This document shows, piece after piece, positions 1 through 9,992 of a stretch of 64,000 nucleotides of DNA (its first letter is position 1; the number at the start of each line of letters is the position of its first letter). Position numbers and translations under genes: made by a program. Source of the stretch: Agromyces archimandritae (GTDB lineage Bacteria > Actinomycetota > Actinomycetes > Actinomycetales > Microbacteriaceae); NCBI RefSeq assembly GCF_018024495.1, contig NZ_CP071696.1, positions 1,860,001 through 1,924,000 of the forward strand. The letters are read 5' to 3'. The notes under the pieces were generated by a model. It searched no databases. It saw only the letters and a list, made by a program, of their open reading frames with translations, and was not told where the DNA came from.

Positions 1-625
1 TGAAGAATGTGCTGCCGATGGCTGCCCCGCCGCCGCCCGCGCCGACCGTTGCGGTCACTTCGCCGCCGGTGATGCGGATATCGGGGGAATTGATGCCGGC
101 GCGGAAGCCGCCGTTCGCGTGCACCGTGCCGCCCGCGATGAGGATCGACCCCTCGGCCGGCTTCAGGATGAGCGGATCGCCGATGGCAGCCCCGTTTTCG
201 CTGCCGGTGGCGATCACGTCGCCGCTCTCGATGACGATGTGGCCTCCACCGGCCCGGCCCGTGCCGTCGCCGATGCCGGCACCCGCGTCGGTGCCGCTCG
301 CGTCGGCGATGAGGGTGCCGGGGCCGGCCACGGTGATGCGATCACTGCCGCTGATCTGGAGGGCACTGCCGTTCACGGCTGCCGAGACGAGCTGCAGGGT
401 GTGGCCGGCGAGGTCGAGCCGCACGTCGCCGACGACGGTCGCCGTCGGGCAGTCTCCGGCCGGGGTGCCGATGTCGGCGCCGAGCAGCACATCCTCCCCC
501 GCGCCGAGCGCGGCGACGAGGCCGTCGCAGTCCGTCACCGTTGTGGCCGCGTTCGCCGGAGCGAGCGGCATCAGTACGAGGCCTCCAGCGGCGAGCATCG
601 CCGCTCCGGCTTTCCAGACACGCAT
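1..625 (-). CDS. Secreted protein, N-terminal part (runs off window)
   Basis: The reading frame starts with ATG at 625 and is still open at base 1, so the C-terminus lies outside the window. The first ~26 residues form a signal peptide (MRVWKAGAAMLAAGG, hydrophobic core, cleavage near NANAA inferred as PANAA). The mature part is rich in Gly, Asp, Ile and Thr with repeated short strands of the type GxGTLIADASG and GGxxxIESGDVIATG, which resembles right-handed parallel beta-helix or pectate-lyase-like surface proteins. Two Cys (in TDCDG and GDCPT) could form a disulphide. The purine run GGGGGAACC precedes the ATG. Function unknown; export is well supported, the beta-helix fold is inference. Confidence 0.7.
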   Translation of the reverse strand, partial: MRVWKAGAAMLAAGGLVLMPLAPANAATTVTDCDGLVAALGAGEDVLLGADIGTPAGDCPTATVVGDVRLDLAGHTLQLVSAAVNGSALQISGSDRITVAGPGTLIADASGTDAGAGIGDGTGRAGGGHIVIESGDVIATGSENGAAIGDPLILKPAEGSILIAGGTVHANGGFRAGINSPDIRITGGEVTATVGAGGGGAAIGSTFF

Positions 626-701
626 GGTTCCCCCAACCGTCCGTCGTCGTCAGGGTAGCGGTTCGGCGCGGCGCCGGCCGGAGGATTGCGCACGCTCGAT
701 G

Positions 702-718
702 AATCAGATAATCTGATT
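702..718. promoter_or_regulatory. Palindromic operator overlapping the -10 box of the phd-vapC operon
   Basis: AATCAGAT and ATCTGATT form a perfect 8-bp inverted repeat around one central base. TAATCT at 709-714 fits a -10 box and lies 6 nt before the antitoxin ATG, which would give a leaderless mRNA. Autorepression by the Phd-type antitoxin bound here is the usual arrangement in this family; the role here is inferred. Confidence 0.65.
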
Positions 719-720
719 CG

Positions 721-972
721 ATGAAAGTGATGAGTGCAACCGAGGCGAGCCGCTCGTTCGCGGCACTGCTCGACGGGGTCGAGCAGGGGGAGTCCGTGAT
801 CGTCACCCGGGCGGGGCGGCGGATCGCGGAGATCCGCCCGGCGGGGGCGGGCAACGGGCGCGTCTTCGCCGATTTCCTGTGGAGCACGGGCGTCGACCTC
901 GAGTTCGCATCGGACGTCCGCGCGGCCCGTGAGGCGGTCCGACTCGACGAGCCGGCATGGCCCGCAGACTGA
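721..972 (+). CDS. Type II antitoxin, Phd/YefM family
   Basis: An 83-residue protein with the Phd/YefM N-terminal fold: MKVMSATEASRSFAALLDGV, then GESVIVTRAGRRIAEIRPA, the hallmark of prevent-host-death antitoxins. The N-terminal part should dimerise and bind the palindrome that ends 2 bp upstream; the C-terminal ~35 residues should wrap and inhibit the toxin. The toxin gene overlaps the end by 16 bp, so the two are translationally coupled. There is no Shine-Dalgarno sequence before the ATG, consistent with a leaderless start. Family assignment is firm from the motif; partner identity follows from adjacency. Confidence 0.88.
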   Translation: MKVMSATEASRSFAALLDGVEQGESVIVTRAGRRIAEIRPAGAGNGRVFADFLWSTGVDLEFASDVRAAREAVRLDEPAWPAD

Positions 973-1364
973 TCGTCGACACCGGCGTGCTCATCGCGTC
1001 GGAGCGCGAGCGTCGGGCGATCGGGTCGTTCATCGAGCCCGACGACGACGTGGCGGTCGCCGCCGTCACCGTCGCCGAACTGCATACCGGCGTCGAGCTC
1101 GCCGCCGAACCCCGGCGCGCGTCACGGCTGGAGTTCGTGCGTGCGGCCCTCGAACTCCTGCCGGTCGAGGTGTACGACACGAAGGTCGCCGAAGCGCACG
1201 CCCGCCTGCTCGCCCACGTCCACCGGGCCGGTCGCCCCCGTGGCGCCCACGATCTCCTCATCGCCGCGACCGCGGTCGCCACCGATCGCACCGTGCTCAC
1301 CACCGATCGCGCGGCGGGATTCGACGAGCTGCCGGGTGTGACGTGCCTCTTCGGGGGCGTGTGA
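957..1364 (+). CDS. vapC: VapC-type PIN-domain ribonuclease toxin
   Basis: A 135-residue PIN-domain protein. The four expected acidic residues for metal-dependent RNA cleavage are visible: D8 in LIVDTG, E41 in VAELHTG, D99 in GAHDLLIAA and D117 in LTTDRAAGF. PIN toxins of the VapC family cleave tRNA or rRNA when released from the antitoxin. The ATG at 957 lies inside the antitoxin gene. The cognate antitoxin is of Phd type, a common combination in actinobacteria. The RNA target cannot be read from the sequence. Confidence 0.9.
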   Translation: MARRLIVDTGVLIASERERRAIGSFIEPDDDVAVAAVTVAELHTGVELAAEPRRASRLEFVRAALELLPVEVYDTKVAEAHARLLAHVHRAGRPRGAHDLLIAATAVATDRTVLTTDRAAGFDELPGVTCLFGGV

Positions 1365-1494
1365 GGCGGGCGAGGTGCCGGCACGCGCGTCGAGACCCCC
1401 GAACGGGGGCGGCTGCGTCCAGGTGATTCGCAAGGTCTCCGGCTTGCATGTGGCTCAGGGTGCGCATGCGGCATCCACTCGGGGGATACGAGGG

Positions 1495-1520
1495 GGAATA
1501 TCGGGGGTCTCGACAGAGTT
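1495..1520 (+). promoter_or_regulatory. SigH/SigR-type promoter candidate for dnaK
   Basis: GGAAT at 1495-1499 is followed after exactly 18 bases by GTT at 1518-1520, matching the GGAAT-N18-GTT consensus of actinobacterial SigR/SigH ECF sigma factors that respond to heat and thiol stress. The -10 GTT is also the left edge of the first HAIR site, so HspR binding would block it. The match is to a short consensus and no transcript data are available. Confidence 0.45.
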
Positions 1521-1538
1521 GAGTCAAGTACACTGAAG
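1518..1538. promoter_or_regulatory. HAIR operator 1 (HspR binding site)
   Basis: GTTGAGT, seven bases, ACTGAAG: two mismatches to the HAIR consensus CTTGAGT-N7-ACTCAAG. HspR, encoded at the end of this operon, is the expected ligand, making an autoregulatory loop. Confidence 0.7.
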
Positions 1539-1580
1539 TTTCGAGGAGCGAGTTTGACACTCGAATGAGCGCCTGAAAAG

Positions 1581-1601
1581 CTTGAGCCGTCAGGGCTCAA
1601 C
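1581..1601. promoter_or_regulatory. HAIR operator 2 (HspR binding site)
   Basis: CTTGAGC, seven bases, GCTCAAC: a second close match to the HAIR consensus, centred 63 bp downstream of the first. Two HAIR sites about six helical turns apart would allow cooperative HspR-DnaK repression. Confidence 0.75.
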
Positions 1602-1703
1602 TCTGACGGGCACGACTTTTCGGCTGCGGGTCGGGTACAGGCCGGGCCACACGCCGATGCGGTGCCGAACGGGCGAACGCATCGGAAAGAAGGAGAAACA
1701 CAC

Positions 1704-3575
<1,872 letters not shown>

Positions 3576-3579
3576 GGCC

Positions 3580-4245
3580 ATGACCGACGAGAACACCAAC
3601 CCCGAAGAGCCGGTGATCCGCCCTGAGCCCTCTGAGGGTGCTGGGCGGCGCATCGACCCCGAGACGGGCGAGGTTCGTCAGCCTGCCGCCCCGGGTGCCG
3701 ATGCGGCGCCCGGGGCCGCCCCGGATTCGGGTGCGGATGCCGCGGCACCGGATGCCGAGGGTGCGGATGCCGATGAGGCGCCCCTCACCGTCGAAGACAT
3801 CCTGAACGCGGCCGATGCCGAGACGGCCGAGCCGAACGACGAGCACCTCGCCGATCTCAAGCGGGTCACCGCCGAGTATGCGAACTACCGCAAGCGCACC
3901 GAGGCGAACCGAGAGGTCGAACGCGAGCGTGCGGTCGGCTCCGCCGTCGCCGTGCTGCTGCCGGTGCTCGACGACCTCGACCGGGCCGAGAAGCACGGCG
4001 ACCTCGAGGGCGACGCCCCGTTCGCGACGATCGCGGCGAAGCTGCGCGCGGCGGTCGGCAAGCTCGGGCTCGAGCCGTTCGGCGAGCCCGGCGAGCCCTT
4101 CGACCCGACCAGGCACGAGGCGATCTTCCAGCAGCCCTCGTCCGACGTCGAGGTCGACACCGTCGCCGAGGTGGTCGAGACGGGCTACACGCTCGGTTCG
4201 ACGCTGCTTCGGGCGGCGAAGGTCGTCGTCAAGACGCCCGCGTAA
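3580..4245 (+). CDS. grpE: Nucleotide exchange factor GrpE
   Basis: A 221-residue GrpE that exchanges ADP for ATP on DnaK. The first ~80 residues are a low-complexity acidic Ala/Pro/Asp extension (repeats of ADAAPGAA type), longer than in E. coli. The conserved core follows: [21 protein letters not shown] (dimerising long helix), [17 protein letters not shown], and the beta-wing [20 protein letters not shown] ending with [20 protein letters not shown]. The gene starts 4 nt after the dnaK stop, so it is co-transcribed and probably coupled. Confidence 0.97.
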   Translation: MTDENTNPEEPVIRPEPSEGAGRRIDPETGEVRQPAAPGADAAPGAAPDSGADAAAPDAEGADADEAPLTVEDILNAADAETAEPNDEHLADLKRVTAEYANYRKRTEANREVERERAVGSAVAVLLPVLDDLDRAEKHGDLEGDAPFATIAAKLRAAVGKLGLEPFGEPGEPFDPTRHEAIFQQPSSDVEVDTVAEVVETGYTLGSTLLRAAKVVVKTPA

Positions 4246-4260
4246 CCGCATCCCCTCCCG

Positions 4261-4386
4261 CCGGTCGAGGAGCGACCTCCGCCGGTCGAGTAGCGACCTC
4301 CGCCGGTCGAGTAGCGACCTCCGCCGGTCGAGTAGCGACCTCCGCCGGTCGAGTAGCGACCTCCGCCGGTCGAGTAGCGACGAAGG
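4261..4386. repeat. Six 21-bp tandem repeats in the grpE-dnaJ gap
   Basis: Six head-to-tail copies, each 21 bp, of CCGGTCGAGTAGCGACCTCC plus G; the first copy has GAGG for GAGT. They are followed by GGAGCGTATCGAGACC at 4385-4400, so the array belongs to the same TCGAGTAG/CGTATCGAGACC family as the arrays at 15.6 and 47.7 kb. The whole 232-base gap holds no convincing gene. The dnaJ ribosome binding site (AAGGGGG at 4466-4472) follows. Confidence 0.9.
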
Positions 4387-4477
4387 AGCGTATCGAGACC
4401 CCCTTTCCAGGGTCCCGCCCCACTTTCGCTCCTCGACCGGCGTCCACATACCAACGAACACACAGAAGGGGGTGCCG

Positions 4478-5479
4478 ATGGCCAGCCAGGACTGGTTCGA
4501 CAAGGACTTCTACCAGGTGCTCGGCGTCTCCAAAGACGCGAGCGACGCCGACATCAAGAAGGCGTACCGCAAACTCGCGCGCAAATACCACCCCGACCAG
4601 AACCCAGGCGATACGGCCGCCGAGGCGAAGTTCAAGGAGATCAGCGAGGCGAACTCGGTGCTCTCCGACGCCGAGCAGCGCAAGGAGTACGACCAGATCC
4701 GTGCCATGGGCTCGGGGGCGCGCTTCACCGCGCCCGGCGGCGGCGCCGGTGGGGCCGGCGGCTTCGAAGACGTCTTCGGCGGCATGTTCAACCAGGGCGG
4801 CGGCGGTCAGCGCTTCACCTTCCAGCAGGGCGGCGGCGGCGCCGACTACGACGACCTCTTCGGCGGCCTGTTCGGTTCGGGTCGCTTCGGCCAGTCCACC
4901 GGCGGCTACCGCGGTGCGGGCGGGCCGACCCCCGGCCGCGACGTCGCGGCGACCACGACGCTCGACTTCATCACCGCCACCAAGGGCGACCAGATCACCC
5001 TGCAGACCCCCGAGGGCAAGCCGATCACCGTGCGCATCCCCGCCGGCGTCGCCGACGGGCAGAAGATCCGCCTGCGCGGCAAGGGCCACCCCTCGCCCGA
5101 CGGCGGCGCGAACGGCGACCTCGTGCTCACCGTCTCGGTGCGCAAGCACCCCGTCTTCGAACGCGACGGACTGAACCTCCGCGTGACGGTTCCGGTCACC
5201 TTCGCCGAGGCGGTGCTCGGCGCGACCATCCGCGTGCCGACCCTCGGCGGCGACCCGGTGAAGCTGAAGGTCGCCGCCGGCACCCCGAGCGGCCGCGTGC
5301 TGCGGGTCAAGGGTCGCGGCGTGAAGACCCAGAAGGGCACCGGCGACCTCCTCGCCGAGGTGCAGGTTGCGGTGCCGTCGCATCTGTCGAAGGATGCCGA
5401 GGAGAAGCTTCGCGCGTTCGACGCGGAACTGCCCGAGGAAGACCCGCGCGCCGAGCTGCTCGAGCGGGCCGAGGACTGA
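4478..5479 (+). CDS. dnaJ: DnaJ/CbpA-type Hsp40 co-chaperone without zinc finger
   Basis: A 333-residue J-protein that stimulates DnaK ATP hydrolysis. The J-domain is at residues ~9-70 with the HPD motif at 38-40 ([10 protein letters not shown]). A Gly/Phe-rich linker ([17 protein letters not shown], repeated GGG) spans ~85-150, followed by two C-terminal beta-domains ([12 protein letters not shown]... to [14 protein letters not shown]). The four CxxCxGxG zinc-finger repeats of classical DnaJ are absent; there is no Cys at all. It is therefore a class B (CbpA/DnaJ2-like) protein occupying the dnaJ position of the dnaK operon. ATG at 4478 is preceded by AAGGGGG. Confidence 0.93.
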   Translation: MASQDWFDKDFYQVLGVSKDASDADIKKAYRKLARKYHPDQNPGDTAAEAKFKEISEANSVLSDAEQRKEYDQIRAMGSGARFTAPGGGAGGAGGFEDVFGGMFNQGGGGQRFTFQQGGGGADYDDLFGGLFGSGRFGQSTGGYRGAGGPTPGRDVAATTTLDFITATKGDQITLQTPEGKPITVRIPAGVADGQKIRLRGKGHPSPDGGANGDLVLTVSVRKHPVFERDGLNLRVTVPVTFAEAVLGATIRVPTLGGDPVKLKVAAGTPSGRVLRVKGRGVKTQKGTGDLLAEVQVAVPSHLSKDAEEKLRAFDAELPEEDPRAELLERAED

Positions 5480-5574
5480 GCCGGCGGATGCCGGGCGGCG
5501 ATGACTGCCGGACGGTACCCGCCGAGCGACGGCGCCGCTGAAGAACGGCGGCAACGAGAAGAACGGAGGACGAC

Positions 5575-5997
5575 ATGGATCGCGCAAGCCCCGTGTTCGT
5601 GATCTCCGTCGCCGCGGAACTCGCCGGCATGCACCCGCAGACGCTCCGCCAGTACGACCGGCTCGGGCTCGTCTCGCCGCGGCGCACCGCGGGCCGCTCC
5701 CGCCGTTACTCGATGCGCGACGTCGAACAACTCCGCGAGATCGCGCAGCTCTCCGCCGACGGCGTCGGCCTCGAGGGCATCCGCCGCGTGCTCGGCCTCG
5801 AAGACCGGGTCTCCGAGCTCGAAGCACGGGTGCGGGAACTCGAATCGGCGCTCGCCGACGAGATGCTGAACCGCCCCGGCCGGCGTGTCTTCGCGGCCGG
5901 AACCGAGGGCGAGGTCATCACGCTCCGCGCCGGCACCCGCACCCGCCGCGAGACCGCAGTCGTCGTCTGGCGGCCCCTCGAACGCGGCGACGACTGA
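5575..5997 (+). CDS. hspR: Heat shock repressor HspR (MerR family)
   Basis: A 140-residue MerR-family repressor. The N-terminal winged helix is clear (FVISVAAELAGMHPQTLRQY, DRLGLVSPRRTAGRSRRYS), followed by a coiled coil (GLEDRVSELEARVRELESAL) and a basic, hydrophobic tail. HspR binds HAIR sites, two of which precede dnaK, and needs DnaK as co-repressor in Streptomyces and Mycobacterium. The ATG is set by a strong GGAGGA at 5565-5570. It closes the operon, 95 nt after dnaJ. Confidence 0.95.
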   Translation: MDRASPVFVISVAAELAGMHPQTLRQYDRLGLVSPRRTAGRSRRYSMRDVEQLREIAQLSADGVGLEGIRRVLGLEDRVSELEARVRELESALADEMLNRPGRRVFAAGTEGEVITLRAGTRTRRETAVVVWRPLERGDD

Positions 5998-6035
5998 GCT
6001 GCGGCGCGCCGGGGCATCCACACTCGGCAACGCCA

Positions 6036-6065
6036 CAGGGGGCCGGCCCGAAGGCCGACCCCCTG
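6036..6065 (+). terminator. Hairpin between hspR and the convergent transporter gene
   Basis: CAGGGGGCCGGCC and GGCCGACCCCCTG pair around a CGAA loop with one mismatch. There is no U tract, as is usual in high-GC actinobacteria. It lies between two convergent genes and could serve both. Confidence 0.6.
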
Positions 6066-6081
6066 CGAGGTGCGAGAGAGG

Positions 6082-7779
6082 TTACTTCTCCCAGCCCACG
6101 TTCTCCACGGGCTGGCGGCCGAAGCCGTCGAGACCGGTGTAGAACTCGGGCGTCAGGTTGGCCAGGCCCTCCTTGACCGTGAAGATCGAGGGGCCGGCGT
6201 ACAGCGGGAAGATACCCCAGGTCTCGGCGAACGCCTCGGCCTCGAGCTTGTTGCCCTCCGCGATCTGCTCGGCGGGGTCGCCGATGGCCTCGAGCGCGTG
6301 GATCTTCTCGTCGAGCTCAGGCGTGCCGGAACCCGAGAGGTTCAGACCCGAGTCGGAGCACCACAGCTGGCAGAAGTACGCGAAGCCGAACGGGTCGGAC
6401 GAGCTGAAGCCCAGCATCATGACGTCCCAGTTCTTCGAGCTGTAGTCGGTCGAGAAGTCCGACGACGGGCGCACGTCGATCTTGATGTCGACGCCGATCT
6501 CCTTGAGGAGCGCGTTGATGACCTTGCCGCGGGCTTCCACGATGGGGTCGTCGCCGAAGAGCGGCAGCGTGAGGGAGAGCTTCTCGCCGTCCTTCTCGCG
6601 GATGCCGTCTTCGCCCTCTTCCCAGCCGGCGTCCTCGAGGAGCTTCGCAGCAGCCTCGGGGTCGTACGACCAGCCGGCGGCGTCGAGGTTGTTCTCATAG
6701 CCCTCCTGGAAGGGGAACAGCGTGAACGAACCGGCCGGCTCCTCGCTGTAGTCGAGGCCGTCCCAGACGACCTCCTTCAGCGCGTCGCGGTCGATGCCCA
6801 TGAAGATCGCCTTGCGGACGTCGAGGTCCGACAGCAGCGGGTTCTCGGCGTCGAGCGTGAAGAGGTTCGTCGCCGTGCGCATGGCGCGGTAGGTGACGAC
6901 GCCGTCGAGGTCTTCGACCTGCGCGAGGCGGTCCTTCGTGCCCGTCGCGGCCATGTCGACCTCGCCGTTCTTGAAGGCGTTGATCTCGGCGGTGTCGTCG
7001 AGCATGCGGAAGGTGACCTTGTCGAGCAGGCCCTTCTCACCCCACCACTCGGGGTTCTGCACGAAGGTGATCGTGCCGCCCTTCGAGTCGAACTTGTCGA
7101 TCGTGTACGGCCCGGCGCCCCACTGCTCGTTCGGCGTGTTCAGGTAGCCGGTGTTGTACACCTCGGGCGAGTTCACGGCCGGGTGCAGGATGTTGTTGAA
7201 GAGACCCTCGGGCCAGGCGTACTCCTGGCCGAAGGTGACGACGGCCTGCTTGTCGTCGGCGCCGGCCGCGACCGACTCGATCAGCTTGTAGCCGTCGGTC
7301 GAGGAGGCCTGGTAGGCCTCGTTCGTCGCGTTGCTGGCCTTCCACGTCGTGTCGATCGCGGTCCAGTCGATCGGCGTGCCGTCGTTGTAGTGCGCGTCGG
7401 GGTTGAACGTGAAGGTGACGACGGTCTTGCCGTCCTCGGTCTCGATGTCCCATCCGTCGAGGTAGGCGTCGTTCTTGTACGCCTCGCCCTCGGGGGTGAA
7501 GAGGATGAGCTGCGGGTTGTACCAGTCCCACAGGGTCGAGGTGTCGACCGAACCGTCCGCCTGGAACGGGTTCATCTGCGGCGGGATCTCGCCGATCGGG
7601 AAGGTGACCTCGCCGCCCTCCTGCAGCGCGTCGCGCTCCTGGGGGTTGTAGTCGGCGGTCTTCGTCTCGGCCGGGGCCTTGGACTCGGTGGCCTCGTTGC
7701 CGCCACCGCTGCTGCACGCGCTGACGGTGAGCACGAGTGCCGCGCCCGCCGCGATCGCGGCCAGATTCTTGAGCTTCAT
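6082..7779 (-). CDS. ABC transporter peptide-binding lipoprotein (SBP_bac_5)
   Basis: A 565-residue extracellular solute-binding protein. Residues 1-22 are a lipoprotein signal ending in a lipobox (VLTVSAC, Cys22), followed by a Ser/Gly/Thr linker. The mature protein has family 5 features: GGEVTFPIGEIPPQMNPF near the N-terminus, YNDGTPIDWTAID, GAGPYTIDKFD, and the domain-crossing RKAIFMGIDRDAL and LLEDAGW segments. Family 5 proteins bind oligopeptides, dipeptides or other small solutes; the ligand is not predictable here. The start has GAAAGGAAC upstream. It is the last gene of a minus-strand set dppB-dppC-dppDF-SBP, 140 nt from dppDF, a gap that probably carries its own promoter. Confidence 0.93.
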   Translation of the reverse strand: MKLKNLAAIAAGAALVLTVSACSSGGGNEATESKAPAETKTADYNPQERDALQEGGEVTFPIGEIPPQMNPFQADGSVDTSTLWDWYNPQLILFTPEGEAYKNDAYLDGWDIETEDGKTVVTFTFNPDAHYNDGTPIDWTAIDTTWKASNATNEAYQASSTDGYKLIESVAAGADDKQAVVTFGQEYAWPEGLFNNILHPAVNSPEVYNTGYLNTPNEQWGAGPYTIDKFDSKGGTITFVQNPEWWGEKGLLDKVTFRMLDDTAEINAFKNGEVDMAATGTKDRLAQVEDLDGVVTYRAMRTATNLFTLDAENPLLSDLDVRKAIFMGIDRDALKEVVWDGLDYSEEPAGSFTLFPFQEGYENNLDAAGWSYDPEAAAKLLEDAGWEEGEDGIREKDGEKLSLTLPLFGDDPIVEARGKVINALLKEIGVDIKIDVRPSSDFSTDYSSKNWDVMMLGFSSSDPFGFAYFCQLWCSDSGLNLSGSGTPELDEKIHALEAIGDPAEQIAEGNKLEAEAFAETWGIFPLYAGPSIFTVKEGLANLTPEFYTGLDGFGRQPVENVGWEK

Positions 7780-7919
7780 GATGTTCCTTTCACGCCTCGT
7801 GGGCGCTCCGGTTGGAATGGAATGTGTTGTCAGTGGGTCACGCTCAATGCTCTTCGCTCGTGCTCCTCTCGGGGGGAATGCCAGTGCAGGGGGTTCGCGG
7901 AGTGGATGCCCGGCGCCCG

Positions 7920-9992
7920 TCACCTCCAGTGACAGGCGTTCGTGTGCACCCCCTCCGCGCCGGTCAGTGCCGGGGTCTCGGTCTCGCAGCGCGCCTTCCG
8001 CGCGTCGTCGAGGGTCTGGTACAGCGGGCACCGGCTGACGAACTTGCAGCCGGGGCTGTCGTCGGTCGGGCTCGGCAGGTCGCCGGTGAGCACGATGCGC
8101 TCGCGCCCGCGTTCCGCGACCGGATCGGGGATCGGGATCGCCGAGAGCAGCGCCTCGGTGTACGGGTGCTGCGGGTTGTCGAATACGGCGTCGACATCGC
8201 CGTATTCGACGAAGGAGCCGAGGTACATGACCGCGACCCGGTCGGCGATGTGCCTGACGACGGAGAGGTCGTGGGCGACGAAGAGATAGGAGAGGCCGAG
8301 TTTGACCTTCAGCTCGTCGAGCAGGTTGATGACGCCGGCCTGGATCGACACGTCCAGCGCCGAGACCGGCTCGTCGAGCACGACGATCTTCGGTTCGCTC
8401 GCAAGCGCACGGGCGATGCCGATGCGCTGGCGCTGCCCGCCCGAGAACGCGGCCGGGAACCGGTCGGCGTGATCGGGGTTCAGGCCCACGAGCTCCATGA
8501 GCTCGTCGACGCGGCGCCCGGCCGGGTCGGTCTTCATCCCGATGGTCCGCAGCGGTTCGGCGATGACGTCGCCGACGGTCATGCGCGGGTCGAGCGCGCC
8601 CATCGGATCCTGGAAGACGATCTGCAGGTCGCGGCGCAGCTTGCGCTCGGCCGAACGGCTCTTCAGATCGGCGACGCTCACGCCGCCGATCTTGATGTCG
8701 CCGTGCTGCTGCTTGGCGAGATCCATGATCTCCAGCAGCGTCGTCGTCTTGCCCGAACCCGACTCGCCGACGATCGCCATCGTCTCGCCCTGGCGCACGT
8801 CGAAATCGAGCCCGTTGACCGCGTAGACCGTGCCGACGCGGCGCTTCAGGAACGCGCCCTTCAGCAGCGGGAACTCCTTGCGGAGGTTCTTCACCTCGAG
8901 GGTGATCGGGCGCTCCTCGCGGGGCGTGCGGGTCAGCTTGGACTCGGGGATCTCGGGCACCGGGAAGACCGGCTCGCCGTCGATGAGGCCGTCTTCGATG
9001 CCCGCGACGCGGATGCAGGCCGCCTTGTGGTCGGCGACGTGCGTGCCGGCCTCGACGAGCGAGGGCACCGGCAGCAGTTCGGGCTCGGCCTCGCGGCATG
9101 CGTCGATCGCGATCGGGCAGCGCGGGGCGAACGGGCAGCCCTTCGGCAGCTCGACGAGCGAGGGCGGGTTGCCCTTGATCGGCACGAGCGGGGTCTTCTC
9201 GGACTTGTCGACGCGCGGGATCGCGGCGAGCAGACCGATCGAATACGGCATCCGCGTGTGGGCGAACAGTTCGCCGACCGGGGCCTGCTCGACGGGCTTG
9301 CCCGCATACATGACGAGCACGTCGTCGGCGATGTTCGCGACGACGCCCATGTCGTGGGTGATCATGACGACCGCGGCACCGGTCTCCCGCTGCGCGGTGC
9401 GCAGCAGGTCGAGGATCTGGGCCTGGATGGTGACGTCGAGGGCCGTCGTCGGTTCGTCGGCGATGATGAGCTTCGGGTCGTTGGCCATCGCGATCGCGAT
9501 GACGACGCGCTGGCGCATGCCGCCGGAGAACTCGTGCGGAAACGACTTCACGCGCTTGGATGCGTTCGGGATGCCGACGAGCTCGAGCAGTTCGATCGCA
9601 CGCGCCCACGCCTGCCGCTTCGACATGCCCTTGTGGATGGTGAGGGCCTCGACGAGCTGGTCGCCGACCGTGAACACGGGGGTGAGCGAGGTCAGCGGAT
9701 CCTGGAACACCATCGACATGCCGTTGCCGCGGATGCGCGACATCTGCTGGTCGGTGAGGCCGATGAGCTCTTTGCCGTCGAAGCGCACCGAACCCTCGAC
9801 GTGGGCGGTGTCTGCGAGCAGGCCCATGATCGCGAGCGACGTGACCGACTTGCCGGAGCCCGACTCGCCGACGATGCCGAGCGTTCGCCCGGCCTCGAGG
9901 TCGAAGGAGACGCCGCGGACGGCATCCACCCGCCCCGCTTCGGAGGGGAAGGTGACCTGCAGGTCGCGGACGGAGAGGACGGGGGCGGTCAT
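7920..9992 (-). CDS. Fused dipeptide ABC transporter ATPase (DppD-DppF type)
   Basis: A single 690-residue protein carries two complete ATP-binding cassettes that are separate DppD and DppF proteins in many bacteria. The first half has Walker A GESGSGKS (42-49), signature FSGGMRQRV, Walker B KLIIADEPT and an oligopeptide C-terminal Cys-containing domain (PKGCPFAPRCP). The second half has GESGSGKTT, FSGGQRQRI, KIVVLDEPV and its own C-terminal motif (SPGCKFVSRCPLY). It energises peptide import through the two neighbouring permeases. The start overlaps the dppC stop by 4 nt (ATGA). Fused forms are common in actinobacteria. Confidence 0.95.
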   Translation of the reverse strand: MTAPVLSVRDLQVTFPSEAGRVDAVRGVSFDLEAGRTLGIVGESGSGKSVTSLAIMGLLADTAHVEGSVRFDGKELIGLTDQQMSRIRGNGMSMVFQDPLTSLTPVFTVGDQLVEALTIHKGMSKRQAWARAIELLELVGIPNASKRVKSFPHEFSGGMRQRVVIAIAMANDPKLIIADEPTTALDVTIQAQILDLLRTAQRETGAAVVMITHDMGVVANIADDVLVMYAGKPVEQAPVGELFAHTRMPYSIGLLAAIPRVDKSEKTPLVPIKGNPPSLVELPKGCPFAPRCPIAIDACREAEPELLPVPSLVEAGTHVADHKAACIRVAGIEDGLIDGEPVFPVPEIPESKLTRTPREERPITLEVKNLRKEFPLLKGAFLKRRVGTVYAVNGLDFDVRQGETMAIVGESGSGKTTTLLEIMDLAKQQHGDIKIGGVSVADLKSRSAERKLRRDLQIVFQDPMGALDPRMTVGDVIAEPLRTIGMKTDPAGRRVDELMELVGLNPDHADRFPAAFSGGQRQRIGIARALASEPKIVVLDEPVSALDVSIQAGVINLLDELKVKLGLSYLFVAHDLSVVRHIADRVAVMYLGSFVEYGDVDAVFDNPQHPYTEALLSAIPIPDPVAERGRERIVLTGDLPSPTDDSPGCKFVSRCPLYQTLDDARKARCETETPALTGAEGVHTNACHWR

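Larger units (their letters stand above)
1365..1703. promoter_or_regulatory. dnaK operon control region
   Basis: No gene is visible in these 339 bases. They hold a SigH/SigR-like promoter, two HAIR operators and the dnaK ribosome binding site (AAGGAG at 1690-1695). The regulatory sites are listed separately. Confidence 0.7.

Noticed and set aside
4250..4480. Heptapeptide repeats (RRSSSDL) as an N-terminal extension of DnaJ
   Set aside because: They are the translated 21-bp tandem repeat; the J-domain has its own ATG and ribosome binding site at 4478.
6082..9609. One very long minus-strand protein covering the ATPase region and the binding protein
   Set aside because: Only the last 565 residues are protein-like (lipoprotein signal at 7779); the upstream part is an Arg-rich off-frame reading of the dppDF gene.
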